Source: Actinomycetota bacterium
GTDB taxonomy: Bacteria; Actinomycetota; Acidimicrobiia; Actinomarinales; Actinomarinaceae
Length of the DNA stretch: 13,105 bases
NCBI GenBank assembly: GCA_002724835.1
Contig: PBPX01000010.1
Location: 8,926 to 22,030, forward strand
Reading direction: 5' to 3'
Shown: positions 1 to 6,863 of the stretch, one piece after another
Position numbering within the stretch: position 1 is the stretch's first letter
Layout: each line of letters opens with the position of its first letter
The notes under the pieces: generated by a model
Databases searched by the model: none
What the model saw: only the letters and a program-made list of their open reading frames with translations
Told to the model about the DNA's origin: nothing
Made by a program: the position numbers and the translations under genes

Positions 1-881
1 CCAACTAGTAATCCTTCTTGATTTATATCAACAGCAATCCCTAAATCAATATTTGAATGTATTGTATGTGAATCTTGATCTAAATCAAAAGAACTGTTTA
101 CAACAGGGTATTTCTTTAAAGCATCTACGGTTGCATTAGCTATAAATGGAAGGTAGGTTAATGAAAATCCTTCATCTTTCTTGAAATCTTCTTTAATTTC
201 ATTCCTTAGTTGTGATATTTTCTCATAATCAACTTCAATTGTTGTCATTACGTGAGCAGAAGTTTGTTTTGATTGAACCATATTTTCAGCAATCTTTTTT
301 CTTAATCTTGGTATAGACTCACCGGTGCTTTTAGTTGAAGATACAGGCTTTTCAGCAACAGGTTCCTCTACTACTTTTTCTTTACTAGGTTGTTCTCCAG
401 TTGCTATATACGCCTCAATATCTTTTCTTGTAATTCTTCCATCCTTTCCAGTTCCATTCAAAGAACTAGGATTTAGATTATTTTTACTCAACAACTTTCT
501 AACAACAGGAGAAAGTTTTTGATCAGAATTACTTTCTACAACTACAGAACTTACTTCTTCACTTGTTTCCTTTTCTACTATTTCAGGTTTCTCTTGTATC
601 TCAGGTTCCGGAGCTTCATTAGGTATTTCATCTATATCTTGAGAGTCTCCATCAAGTTCAAGTAAATTAGCTCCAACAGCTACTGTTTCTCCTTCTTCTA
701 CAAGTAACGCTGTTACTGTTCCGCTAAATGGAGATGGAACCTCAGTGTCTACTTTGTCTGTTGAAATTTCTAAAATTGGATCATCTTCACTAACAACATC
801 TCCTGCTTTAACTAGCCAACTTAAAACAGTGCCTTCTGTAACTGTCTCTCCGAGTTGTGGCATCGTTATGATTTTGCTCAT
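1..881 (-). CDS. 2-oxoacid dehydrogenase complex E2 (dihydrolipoamide acyltransferase), C-terminus cut by window edge
   Basis: The E2 core of a 2-oxoacid dehydrogenase complex carries the acyl group on a lipoyl-lysine and transfers it to CoA. Translating the minus strand from the ATG at 881 gives 293 codons before the window edge. A single lipoyl domain (about residues 1-76) has the motif STDKVDTEVPSP with lipoyl-lysine K43. An acidic, Pro/Glu/Val-rich linker follows (about 77-122). Then comes an E3/E1-binding domain (about 123-159: SPVVRKLL, then GTGKDGRITRKD). After a second linker the catalytic domain begins near residue 190 (IPRLRKKIAENMVQS). The part carrying the catalytic HxxxDG motif lies outside the window. 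The start is 4 nt after the E1 stop, so it is probably translationally coupled. No strong ribosome binding site is seen. The acyl substrate (acetyl or branched-chain) cannot be read from this part. Confidence 0.95.
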   Translation of the reverse strand, partial: MSKIITMPQLGETVTEGTVLSWLVKAGDVVSEDDPILEISTDKVDTEVPSPFSGTVTALLVEEGETVAVGANLLELDGDSQDIDEIPNEAPEPEIQEKPEIVEKETSEEVSSVVVESNSDQKLSPVVRKLLSKNNLNPSSLNGTGKDGRITRKDIEAYIATGEQPSKEKVVEEPVAEKPVSSTKSTGESIPRLRKKIAENMVQSKQTSAHVMTTIEVDYEKISQLRNEIKEDFKKDEGFSLTYLPFIANATVDALKKYPVVNSSFDLDQDSHTIHSNIDLGIAVDINQEGLLV

Positions 882-885
882 TATG

Positions 886-2892
886 TTATTGTAATTCTTT
901 GATAGCTTTTATTAAATTCTCTGCACTAGGAATAAAAGCATCTTCCAATATTGGCGCAAAAGGGATATGGGTATTAGGTGATGTAACCTTTTTAATTGGA
1001 TTATCTAAATTCCAAAAACCTTTTTCAGCTACTACTGAAGAAACTTCAGAAGCTATAGATGAAAAAGGGACATCTTCCTGGAGGATTACTAAGTTTGAAG
1101 TTTTTTCAATAGACTTCAAAATTATCTCTTCGTCTAGTGGAAAAATTGTCCTTAAATCAACTATCTCAACTGAGATATTGTCTTTTTTTAATTCCTCAGC
1201 AGCTTCAATCGCTGTTGGTACCATTGCTGACCAAGCAACAACCGTAACGTCGTCCCCTCCTTTAACAACTTTTCCTTTACCAAGTTCTACTTCATACAAA
1301 CCTAAAGGAACATCCATTTTTAAATCTGGTTTTCTATATAACTTTTTATGTTCAAGATACATAACTGGATTTGGATCAAAAATTGAAGCAACTAATAATC
1401 CTTTTGCATCATATGGATTAGAAGGAGCGACGACCTTAATTCCTGGGTGATGTGCTAACAATGACTCTGGACTAATTGAGTGAAATGGACCAGAACGAGT
1501 CCCTGCTCCAGTAGGGCCTCTGACTACCAAAGGAACTGCTTTCCCTGCTTTCCAATAATATTTAGCTGCTTCTGTAGTAATTTGATCTAAAGCTGGATAA
1601 ACAAAATCAAAAAACTGTAATTCAATCACAGGTTTTTTTCCAGCTAATGCTGCGCCTACTCCAGCTCCCATAAAACCACCTTCTGATATAGGAGTATCTA
1701 GAACTCTGGACTCTCCATATTTTTCAAATAGTCCCTTTGTAGCTTTAAATGCTCCTTCAAAACCCCCAATATCTTCACCCATCATGAAAATATCTTTATC
1801 TTCCTCCATTGCTTCATCTAACCCATTATTTATAGCCTCAATAAAATTCATTGTTTCAGTACTTGATTCATCATTTGTAAATACTTGGGACGTACGAGTA
1901 GCAAACATATCTTCAATTTCTTCATCGGGATTAGGATCGTCTTGTTCTTTTGCCCATTCAATTGTACTTTTAATCTCATTATCAATTTCTTCTGATAGTG
2001 TTTCAAAATCATTCTTTGTAAATAACCCTTCTTCAACTAAAGCATCTTCAAATCTTGTTATTGGGTCCCTTTTTATCCAAAATTCTCTAACCTCTTCTTC
2101 AACATATTCAGCAGGATCATGTCCTGCATGTCCATGATGTCTAAATGTAACAAGCTCAATTAGACTTGGGCCCTCATTATTCCTTGCTTTCTCACAAGCA
2201 TCATGCATTGTATCTATTACTTGATAAATATCATTACCATCTATAATTTTTGACTCTATGCCATATCCTGCTCCTCTATCCGCAACATTAGGCGTTCCAA
2301 ATTCAACTTCATTTGGAGAGGAATAAGCGAATTGATTATTTTGTACAGTAAAAACAATAGGTAAATTATGAACGCCCGCCATGTTTATACTTTCATGCCA
2401 GGTTCCAGTAGCAGTAGCTCCTTCTCCGCAGTTAGCAACTGCAACGACACCGCTGTTAGATTGTTGTGAAGCTAAAGCCCATCCAACTGCAACAGGTGCT
2501 GAGTCAGGTAATGGAGAAACTACCATTAATGTTCCTTTATCCACAACTCCAAAATGGCTATTTCCATCTCTACCTTTAGAGGGTCCATGCTTCTTTCCAA
2601 AGAAATTTAAACCGATTTCATTTAAAGAAACTCCCCTCATCATTTGAACGCCTAAATCCCTATGTGTTCCACCAAAGATATCGTCCTTCCCCATACCAGC
2701 TCCAATTCCAGCCATTGAAGCTTCTTGGCCTATTCCTGGATATACAGCACCGGAGAGCTGTCCCCCCTTATAAAGCTTTAGTAATCTTTCTTCAAGAAGC
2801 CTTTGAGTTTTCATTGATTTATATATTTCCCAAAGCTCTTCTTTGTTTAAACTCTTCGAATAGCCCTTTCTTTTTATTGATTGGTTATCCAT
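886..2892 (-). CDS. 2-oxoacid dehydrogenase E1, fused alpha and beta subunits (668 aa)
   Basis: This is the thiamine-diphosphate decarboxylase of the complex, which decarboxylates a 2-oxoacid and acylates the E2 lipoyl group. Two normally separate chains are joined. Residues about 15-335 are E1-alpha, with the ThDP/Mg motif GEG at 156-158 ending in NN at 185-186, and the loop FRHHGHAGHDPAEYV near 250-263. Residues about 346-668 are E1-beta, with GEDIGG near 372, PISEGGFMGAG near 401 (E404 at the position of the cofactor-activating glutamate) and FHSISPESLLAHHPG near 470. The joint is a short acidic linker at about 320-346, with no stop or frameshift. GEG instead of GDG is common in branched-chain-type E1-alpha, but does not settle the substrate (pyruvate, branched-chain 2-oxoacid or acetoin). 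The ATG overlaps the E3 stop as TAATG, and E2 follows 4 nt downstream, giving operon order E3-E1-E2. Confidence 0.96.
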   Translation of the reverse strand: MDNQSIKRKGYSKSLNKEELWEIYKSMKTQRLLEERLLKLYKGGQLSGAVYPGIGQEASMAGIGAGMGKDDIFGGTHRDLGVQMMRGVSLNEIGLNFFGKKHGPSKGRDGNSHFGVVDKGTLMVVSPLPDSAPVAVGWALASQQSNSGVVAVANCGEGATATGTWHESINMAGVHNLPIVFTVQNNQFAYSSPNEVEFGTPNVADRGAGYGIESKIIDGNDIYQVIDTMHDACEKARNNEGPSLIELVTFRHHGHAGHDPAEYVEEEVREFWIKRDPITRFEDALVEEGLFTKNDFETLSEEIDNEIKSTIEWAKEQDDPNPDEEIEDMFATRTSQVFTNDESSTETMNFIEAINNGLDEAMEEDKDIFMMGEDIGGFEGAFKATKGLFEKYGESRVLDTPISEGGFMGAGVGAALAGKKPVIELQFFDFVYPALDQITTEAAKYYWKAGKAVPLVVRGPTGAGTRSGPFHSISPESLLAHHPGIKVVAPSNPYDAKGLLVASIFDPNPVMYLEHKKLYRKPDLKMDVPLGLYEVELGKGKVVKGGDDVTVVAWSAMVPTAIEAAEELKKDNISVEIVDLRTIFPLDEEIILKSIEKTSNLVILQEDVPFSSIASEVSSVVAEKGFWNLDNPIKKVTSPNTHIPFAPILEDAFIPSAENLIKAIKELQ

Positions 2893-4256
2893 TAATGTAA
2901 GCCTTTCCCGCTAAGTGACATAAGCGATTCACCTATAGCTTCACTTAATGTTGGATGAGCATGAATAAATTCTGCAGCTTCGCTTGGAAGAGCTTCCCAT
3001 CCAACCATATACATTAACTCATGTATTAACTCTCCTGCACTTGGACCACATACACTTGCACCAACGATAGGACCATTTTCCTCTGCATAAACTTTAACGA
3101 CGCCTTGGTTTTGGTTTTGTATTAAAGCCCTCCCCACGCCGACAAAGCTATGCTGAGACTGCGAAATGTTCAGTTCATTTACTTTTGCTTTGTCAGAATT
3201 TGTACCTACTTCTGCTAGTTCTGGATTTGTATACACAACATAAGGAATTGCTGAATAATTTACTGGACTTTTCTCACCAGTAGCAATATGTGTAACCGCA
3301 GCAATTGCCTCTGCAAATGCTACATGAGCTAACTGCGGAGTATCTTTAACTATGTCACCTAATGCATAAATATTAGCAGTAGAAGTCTGCATAGTTTCAA
3401 GATCTACTTCAATGAACCCATTTTCATTTGATATGCCAACATTATCTAAACCAATATTCTGAGTGAAAGGTTGTCGGCCGATAGCAACTAATACGGAGTC
3501 GAAATTTTCTTTTTCTCCATCTGAGAAAACTAATTCATTATTATCGACACTTTCTATAGAAGTTTTTAATTTAAAATTTACACCTCTTTTTGTTAATTGT
3601 TTTCTTAATTCTGCAGATGTTCTCTTATCTAAGCCAGGAAGAATTTCTTCCTCCAGCTCTACAACAGTGACTTCTGAATCAAGATCTACAAGTAAACTTG
3701 CAAATTCACACCCAATTGCTCCTGCGCCAACTATACAAACTTTTTTTGGTGGCTCATCCCAGTTCAATGCAGTATCTGAATTAATTATGAAATTATTATC
3801 AAACTCTAAATTAGGTAAGCCTCTTGGTTGAGAACCTGTAGCTAAGAGAACATAATCTGAAGCAATCTTTTCTTCTTCTCCGTTCTCTTTTTTAACAACG
3901 ACAACATTCTTTGACTCTATCTGTCCCCATCCCTCAATGACATTTACTTTTTTACTTTTTAATAAAGTTCCTATCCCTGAAACTAATTTATTAACTATCT
4001 CGTTTCTTTTGTTTGTTGTATTTGCCCAATTAATATTTTTTTGATTTATTTCTATTCCGTAGTCATTGGCATTCTCAATTTCATGATTTAGTTCAGCAAC
4101 ATGTAACCAGTATTTTGCAGGAATGCATCCTCTGTTTAAGCAAGTACCACCTAAAACATCAGACTCTATTAGTGTTACATCTAAATCGAAATTATTAGCA
4201 TATAATGCAGCAGCATAACCTGCGGGACCACCGCCAATTATCGTTATTTTTTTCAA
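2892..4256 (-). CDS. lpdA: Dihydrolipoamide dehydrogenase (E3)
   Basis: This FAD- and NAD-dependent disulfide oxidoreductase reoxidises the dihydrolipoyl group of E2 and produces NADH. The 454 aa are normal for the family. An FAD-binding GGGPAG lies at 8-13, and the redox-active pair C39/C44 in GGTCLNRGCIPAK. ATGS is at 139-142, the NAD-binding GAGAIG at 177-182, a YALGDI FAD motif lies near residue 300, and the C-terminal catalytic dyad H434/E439 is in HPTLSE. All key residues are present, so it should be active. The start is TTG at 4256. It is supported by an AAAGAGG ribosome binding site 4 nt upstream and by the FAD motif beginning only a few residues in. It is the first gene of the minus-strand complex operon, and the only one there with a clear ribosome binding site. 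A related flavin disulfide reductase is less likely because the gene sits next to E1 and E2. Confidence 0.97.
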   Translation of the reverse strand: MKKITIIGGGPAGYAAALYANNFDLDVTLIESDVLGGTCLNRGCIPAKYWLHVAELNHEIENANDYGIEINQKNINWANTTNKRNEIVNKLVSGIGTLLKSKKVNVIEGWGQIESKNVVVVKKENGEEEKIASDYVLLATGSQPRGLPNLEFDNNFIINSDTALNWDEPPKKVCIVGAGAIGCEFASLLVDLDSEVTVVELEEEILPGLDKRTSAELRKQLTKRGVNFKLKTSIESVDNNELVFSDGEKENFDSVLVAIGRQPFTQNIGLDNVGISNENGFIEVDLETMQTSTANIYALGDIVKDTPQLAHVAFAEAIAAVTHIATGEKSPVNYSAIPYVVYTNPELAEVGTNSDKAKVNELNISQSQHSFVGVGRALIQNQNQGVVKVYAEENGPIVGASVCGPSAGELIHELMYMVGWEALPSEAAEFIHAHPTLSEAIGESLMSLSGKGLH

Positions 4257-4260
4257 ATTA

Positions 4261-4267
4261 CCTCTTT
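4261..4267 (-). promoter_or_regulatory. Ribosome binding site of the E3 gene
   Basis: On the minus strand the sequence reads AAAGAGG-TAAT-TTG. The purine-rich core complements the 16S rRNA 3' end and supports the TTG start at 4256. Most other starts in this window have no such site. Confidence 0.7.
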
Positions 4268-4270
4268 CAA

Positions 4271-4285
4271 GATAGGATCTCTATC
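4271..4285. repeat. Inverted repeat GATAG-N5-CTATC upstream of the E3 gene
   Basis: Perfect 5-bp arms GATAG and CTATC are separated by GATCT, about 15 nt upstream of the E3 start codon and just before its ribosome binding site. It could form a small hairpin in the 5' leader or bind a regulator. Short repeats of this size also arise by chance in AT-rich DNA. Confidence 0.3.
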
Positions 4286-4311
4286 AAATTGAGATAATAA
4301 CTACACCAAAT

Positions 4312-4326
4312 CTAGGGGTTCCCTAG
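4312..4326. repeat. Inverted repeat CTAGGG-GTT-CCCTAG, candidate operator
   Basis: A perfect 6-bp inverted repeat with a 3-nt centre lies in the 162-bp divergent space between the E3 gene and the plus-strand 28-aa ORF. Its GC-rich core stands out in very AT-rich intergenic DNA. No T-run follows on either strand, so it is not a terminator. It sits upstream of a TATTAT sequence on the minus strand that could be the E3 operon -10 box. A dimeric regulator site is a reasonable guess, but no regulator is encoded here. Confidence 0.4.
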
Positions 4327-4406
4327 TTAGTGATCAAAGTTATTTTCAATACTAATTTTAATCGAAAAGAATAATTGTTCCCAGTCAAGATAAAGCAATA
4401 ATTGGA

Positions 4407-4412
4407 TAAAAT
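4407..4412 (+). promoter_or_regulatory. Candidate -10 box (TAAAAT) for a leaderless transcript
   Basis: TAAAAT ends 6 nt before the ATG at 4419, so a transcript starting at normal distance would begin on or next to that ATG. No ribosome binding site is present. No convincing -35 box is seen. The same arrangement recurs at other transcript-leading genes in this window. Confidence 0.45.
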
Positions 4413-4418
4413 ATATCT

Positions 4419-4505
4419 ATGCAAACTCGATACTTAATAATAGCCTCACTACTTACCGGTTTACTCATACTTGTGTCATTTGCTGTTTGGTTGATGACAA
4501 ATTAA
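4419..4505 (+). CDS. Putative 28-aa single-span membrane protein
   Basis: This short ORF begins MQTRYLIIASLL and ends AVWLMTN. Residues about 5-26 form one continuous hydrophobic helix of membrane-spanning length. The only charged residue is R4, which suggests the N-terminus faces the cytoplasm. Three facts support translation. A -10-like TAAAAT lies 6 nt upstream. The stop codon is 1 nt before the GTG start of the hydrolase. That GTG has no ribosome binding site and no alternative upstream start, as expected if it depends on ribosomes finishing this ORF. I do not recognise the family. It could be a small membrane partner of the hydrolase or a leader peptide that only couples translation. The hydrophobic composition could also arise by chance in T-rich DNA. 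Confidence 0.5.
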   Translation: MQTRYLIIASLLTGLLILVSFAVWLMTN

Positions 4506-4506
4506 A

Positions 4507-5472
4507 GTGAAAAATTTCAAATTATCTAACGGTATCACTCATATCCCACTTGAACTACCTTGGACATCTCCTGGCTTTGTGAATGTTTATCTCATTGAAG
4601 ATTCTGATGGCTACATAATGATTGATTGTGGAGTTAATGGTGAGAAATATTTTTCACTACTTAAAAATTATCTTAAAGAAGAAAATATAGAATTAAATGA
4701 AATAAAACTTTTAATTGGAACCCATATGCATAGTGATCATATAGGTTTGTCTGATTCTTTAAGAAATGAAGGTATACCGTTTGCACTATATAAAAATTCA
4801 GTTGATTTCTTAAATGAATATAACGACTGGAGTTTAAGATTTAAAGATTTATTTATCTATTCAAAAAAAGAAGGTGCTCCTAAATCGTTTTTATCAGATA
4901 TACAATCTATAACCACACCTACATATGCTGGGAAAGTTAAAAAACCAGATGTATTACTTGATGAAGGAAAAATAAAAAATATAAATAGAGACCTTTCAGT
5001 AATTTTCACTCCAGGACACGATCAAAGCGAAATATCAATTCATGACTCTAAAAGTAAAGTTATCTTTTCAGGAGATCATATTCTTCCAAGAATTACTCCT
5101 TTTATTCCAACTATTGATAGTGAAAGTAATTTATTAAATGATTTTATTATCTCTCTTGAAAAAATTGAAAACATTGAACATGAAACTATTGCTCCCGGTC
5201 ATGGAAAAATTATAAATGAACCACATAAAAGAATAAGACAAATGATTTTACATCATCAAAGAAGGTCAGAAAAAATTGTTGAGTTGCTTGGAAATAAAAA
5301 ACTAACAGGATGGGAAATAACAAATTTGCTATTTCCAAGAAAATTAGACGCTTTGAACTTAAGACTTGCCTTTCAGGAAACGCTGGCTCATTTAAAGTAT
5401 TTGGAAAATAAGAAAGTTTTAAAACACAATATTGAAAAATATAATTCCTGGGAAGTTATTAAAAAGGCTTAA
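4507..5472 (+). CDS. Metallo-beta-lactamase-fold hydrolase with C-terminal winged-helix-like domain
   Basis: This 321-aa protein is a binuclear metal hydrolase of the glyoxalase II/LACTB2-like branch. The metal ligands are all visible: THMHSDH with H73, H75, D77 and H78, then H171 in TPGHD, D190 in SGDH and H232 in APGHG. The N-terminus (PGFVNVYLIEDSDGYIMIDCG) is the usual first strand pair. Residues about 242-310 (HHQRRSEKIVELL, then AFQETLAHLKYLENKKVL) resemble the winged-helix tail of LACTB2-like proteins. The substrate is unknown; thioesters, glutathione or other thiol adducts, esters and RNA are all handled by relatives. The start is GTG at 4507 without a ribosome binding site, 1 nt after the 28-aa ORF. 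There is no signal peptide, so it is cytoplasmic. The 3' end overlaps a convergent small gene by 14 nt. Confidence 0.93.
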   Translation: MKNFKLSNGITHIPLELPWTSPGFVNVYLIEDSDGYIMIDCGVNGEKYFSLLKNYLKEENIELNEIKLLIGTHMHSDHIGLSDSLRNEGIPFALYKNSVDFLNEYNDWSLRFKDLFIYSKKEGAPKSFLSDIQSITTPTYAGKVKKPDVLLDEGKIKNINRDLSVIFTPGHDQSEISIHDSKSKVIFSGDHILPRITPFIPTIDSESNLLNDFIISLEKIENIEHETIAPGHGKIINEPHKRIRQMILHHQRRSEKIVELLGNKKLTGWEITNLLFPRKLDALNLRLAFQETLAHLKYLENKKVLKHNIEKYNSWEVIKKA

Positions 5473-5662
5473 AACCTCTATTTTTTGCTTCATGAATATT
5501 ATCAGGAGCAAAAGCTTGAATTAGATTGTTTATGATTAAATCTTTATCATTAATTAAATTTTCTAACTGAGCAAGCTCTTCTTGATTGTCACAATCATAG
5601 ACTCTCATGTTTTTTCGATTTCCTAGAAATCTATAATTTTCAAATTTATCTATTCGTCCCAA
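5459..5662 (-). CDS. Small conserved-looking protein of unknown function (67 aa)
   Basis: A 67-aa soluble ORF starts with TTG at 5662, 3 nt after the acyl-CoA dehydrogenase stop, and reads on the same strand, so it is probably co-transcribed and coupled. It contains FENYRFLGNRKNMRVYDCD, an acidic helical middle (EELAQLENLINDKD) and the end AFAPDNIHEAKNRGFKPF. Its composition looks like a folded globular protein and not like a shadow frame: it has balanced charges, several aromatic residues and a glycine-rich turn. No membrane segment, signal peptide, zinc site or DNA-binding motif is seen. I do not recognise its function. The next internal start would be M19, leaving 49 aa. The convergent 14-nt overlap with the hydrolase gene is unusual but fits the compact genome. 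Confidence 0.65.
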   Translation of the reverse strand: MGRIDKFENYRFLGNRKNMRVYDCDNQEELAQLENLINDKDLIINNLIQAFAPDNIHEAKNRGFKPF

Positions 5663-5665
5663 TTT

Positions 5666-6787
5666 TTATAGATTCATTAAGTTGGCTATTTCACTTCTTG
5701 CAGATTTTGATGTTCCAAACAATAAAGAATCTGACTTTGCTTTTTTGAAATATAAATGTGCAGGATGTTCCCATGTAAATCCTATGCCTCCATGAACTTG
5801 TATATTGTCTCCAGCAGCCTTATTAAATACCTCTGAACAATAAGATTTTGCCATCAGTGCACTCATTTCTAACTCAACGCTGTCTTCCGTGTCCACCCTT
5901 ACAGAGCTGTATGCAAGAGATTTTGCACTTTCAATTTGTAATAACATATTGGCACAAATATGTTGAATTGCTTGAAATGAACCTATTGGTCGCCCAAACT
6001 GGATTCGTTCTTTTGCATACTCTGTAGACATATCTAAGCAAGCTTGAGCTCCACCTACTTGTTCCATTGATAAGAAAGATAATGCAATGTTTTTAACTTT
6101 GTTCCATTGACTTAGTTCTCCATCAAGTTCAATCATCATATTTTCTTTATCCACTTGTACATCCTTAAATTCAATCTCACACATTGGTCTTGTTTGATCA
6201 AGAGAAGTTGTTTCATTAACGGACACTCCATCAGCATCTTTATTAATTAATACAAATCTAAATTCTTCTTCTTCTTTTGCTAGTACCGCTAAATAATCTG
6301 AGGAATCTCCAAACATAACATATTTTTTTGTGCCATTTAGTACCCAACCATTATCATTTTTAACAATTACTGATCCAATATTTTCTTTATTAATTTCATA
6401 CTTGTCATTTTCATAAACAGCATAACTACCTATTTTTTGACCAGAAATAATCTCTGGAAGAACTCTTCCTTTTAATTCATCATTTGAATGCATAACTAGT
6501 TGTTTAAAAACAATCCCAGAACTAAATAATGGAATAATTGGCATATAGTAACCCAAAACCTCAGAAAGTATTGCAGCATCTACTGTTGAAAAACCGAGTC
6601 CTCCATCTTCTTCAGGCACATCTAAAGCTAGCCAACCTTGTTCAATTACTAACTTCCAAATATCTTCATCTAGACGTGTATTATCATCTATTTTTCTTAT
6701 TGTTTCTAAATTATCAATTTTCTCTGAAAGTAGTTTTTCAGCATTCTCTTTAATTTCTTTTTGTAAATCTGTAAGAATAAATTGCAT
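5666..6787 (-). CDS. Acyl-CoA dehydrogenase family protein, probably lacking the catalytic glutamate
   Basis: This 373-aa flavoprotein has the full acyl-CoA dehydrogenase layout. An N-terminal helical domain runs to about 115 (LDVPEEDGGLGFS near 55). A beta domain follows at about 118-220 (GWVLNGTKKYVMFGDSSD). The C-terminal helical domain carries the FAD contacts RIQFGRPIGSFQ at 261-272 and VHGGIGFTWEHPAHLY at 331-346. The family abstracts a proton with a glutamate, usually just before GT near the C-terminus (YEGT), or in isovaleryl-type enzymes in an earlier helix. Here the first position is F357 (LLFGTS), and by my hand alignment the second is near A235, not Glu. This resembles the non-catalytic partners in actinobacterial heterotetrameric dehydrogenases (FadE type). 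The substrate is unknown. TAAACT lies 6 nt upstream of the ATG at 6787, a possible leaderless promoter. A 67-aa gene follows. Confidence 0.93.
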   Translation of the reverse strand: MQFILTDLQKEIKENAEKLLSEKIDNLETIRKIDDNTRLDEDIWKLVIEQGWLALDVPEEDGGLGFSTVDAAILSEVLGYYMPIIPLFSSGIVFKQLVMHSNDELKGRVLPEIISGQKIGSYAVYENDKYEINKENIGSVIVKNDNGWVLNGTKKYVMFGDSSDYLAVLAKEEEEFRFVLINKDADGVSVNETTSLDQTRPMCEIEFKDVQVDKENMMIELDGELSQWNKVKNIALSFLSMEQVGGAQACLDMSTEYAKERIQFGRPIGSFQAIQHICANMLLQIESAKSLAYSSVRVDTEDSVELEMSALMAKSYCSEVFNKAAGDNIQVHGGIGFTWEHPAHLYFKKAKSDSLLFGTSKSARSEIANLMNL

Positions 6788-6793
6788 TATATT

Positions 6794-6799
6794 AGTTTA
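6794..6799 (-). promoter_or_regulatory. Candidate -10 box (TAAACT) for the acyl-CoA dehydrogenase gene
   Basis: Read on the minus strand, TAAACT is followed by AATATA and then the ATG at 6787. The 6-nt spacing and absent ribosome binding site suggest a leaderless transcript. It lies in the 76-bp divergent space shared with sufC. Confidence 0.35.
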
Positions 6800-6850
6800 A
6801 TTTTATTTTCATAATTAACTAATGAAATCTCGTTTGTTTTTATTAGCATT

Positions 6851-6856
6851 TAACAT
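6851..6856 (+). promoter_or_regulatory. Candidate -10 box (TAACAT) for the suf operon
   Basis: TAACAT ends 7 nt before the ATG at 6864 and would give a transcript with essentially no leader. It also favours the 6864 start over the in-frame ATG at 6822, because the box lies inside that longer reading frame. The intervening AGAGAAT could alternatively serve as a weak ribosome binding site. Confidence 0.35.
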
Positions 6857-6863
6857 AGAGAAT

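Noticed and set aside
325..522. 65-codon plus-strand ORF inside the E2 gene
   Set aside because: It lies fully antisense to the lipoyl acyltransferase frame, whose domains are clear; it has no start signal or recognisable domain.
899..2647. Several plus-strand ORFs of 88-183 codons opposite the E1 gene
   Set aside because: They are serine-rich antisense shadows of the highly conserved E1 alpha/beta frame, with no recognisable domains.
4312..4326. Palindrome considered as a terminator for a minus- or plus-strand gene
   Set aside because: No T-run follows on either strand, and both flanking genes begin here and do not end, so an operator is the better reading.
6822..6863. Possible 14-residue N-terminal extension of SufC from the ATG at 6822
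   Set aside because: No ribosome binding site precedes it, family members begin at the LKINNL region, and the likely -10 box of the operon lies within it.
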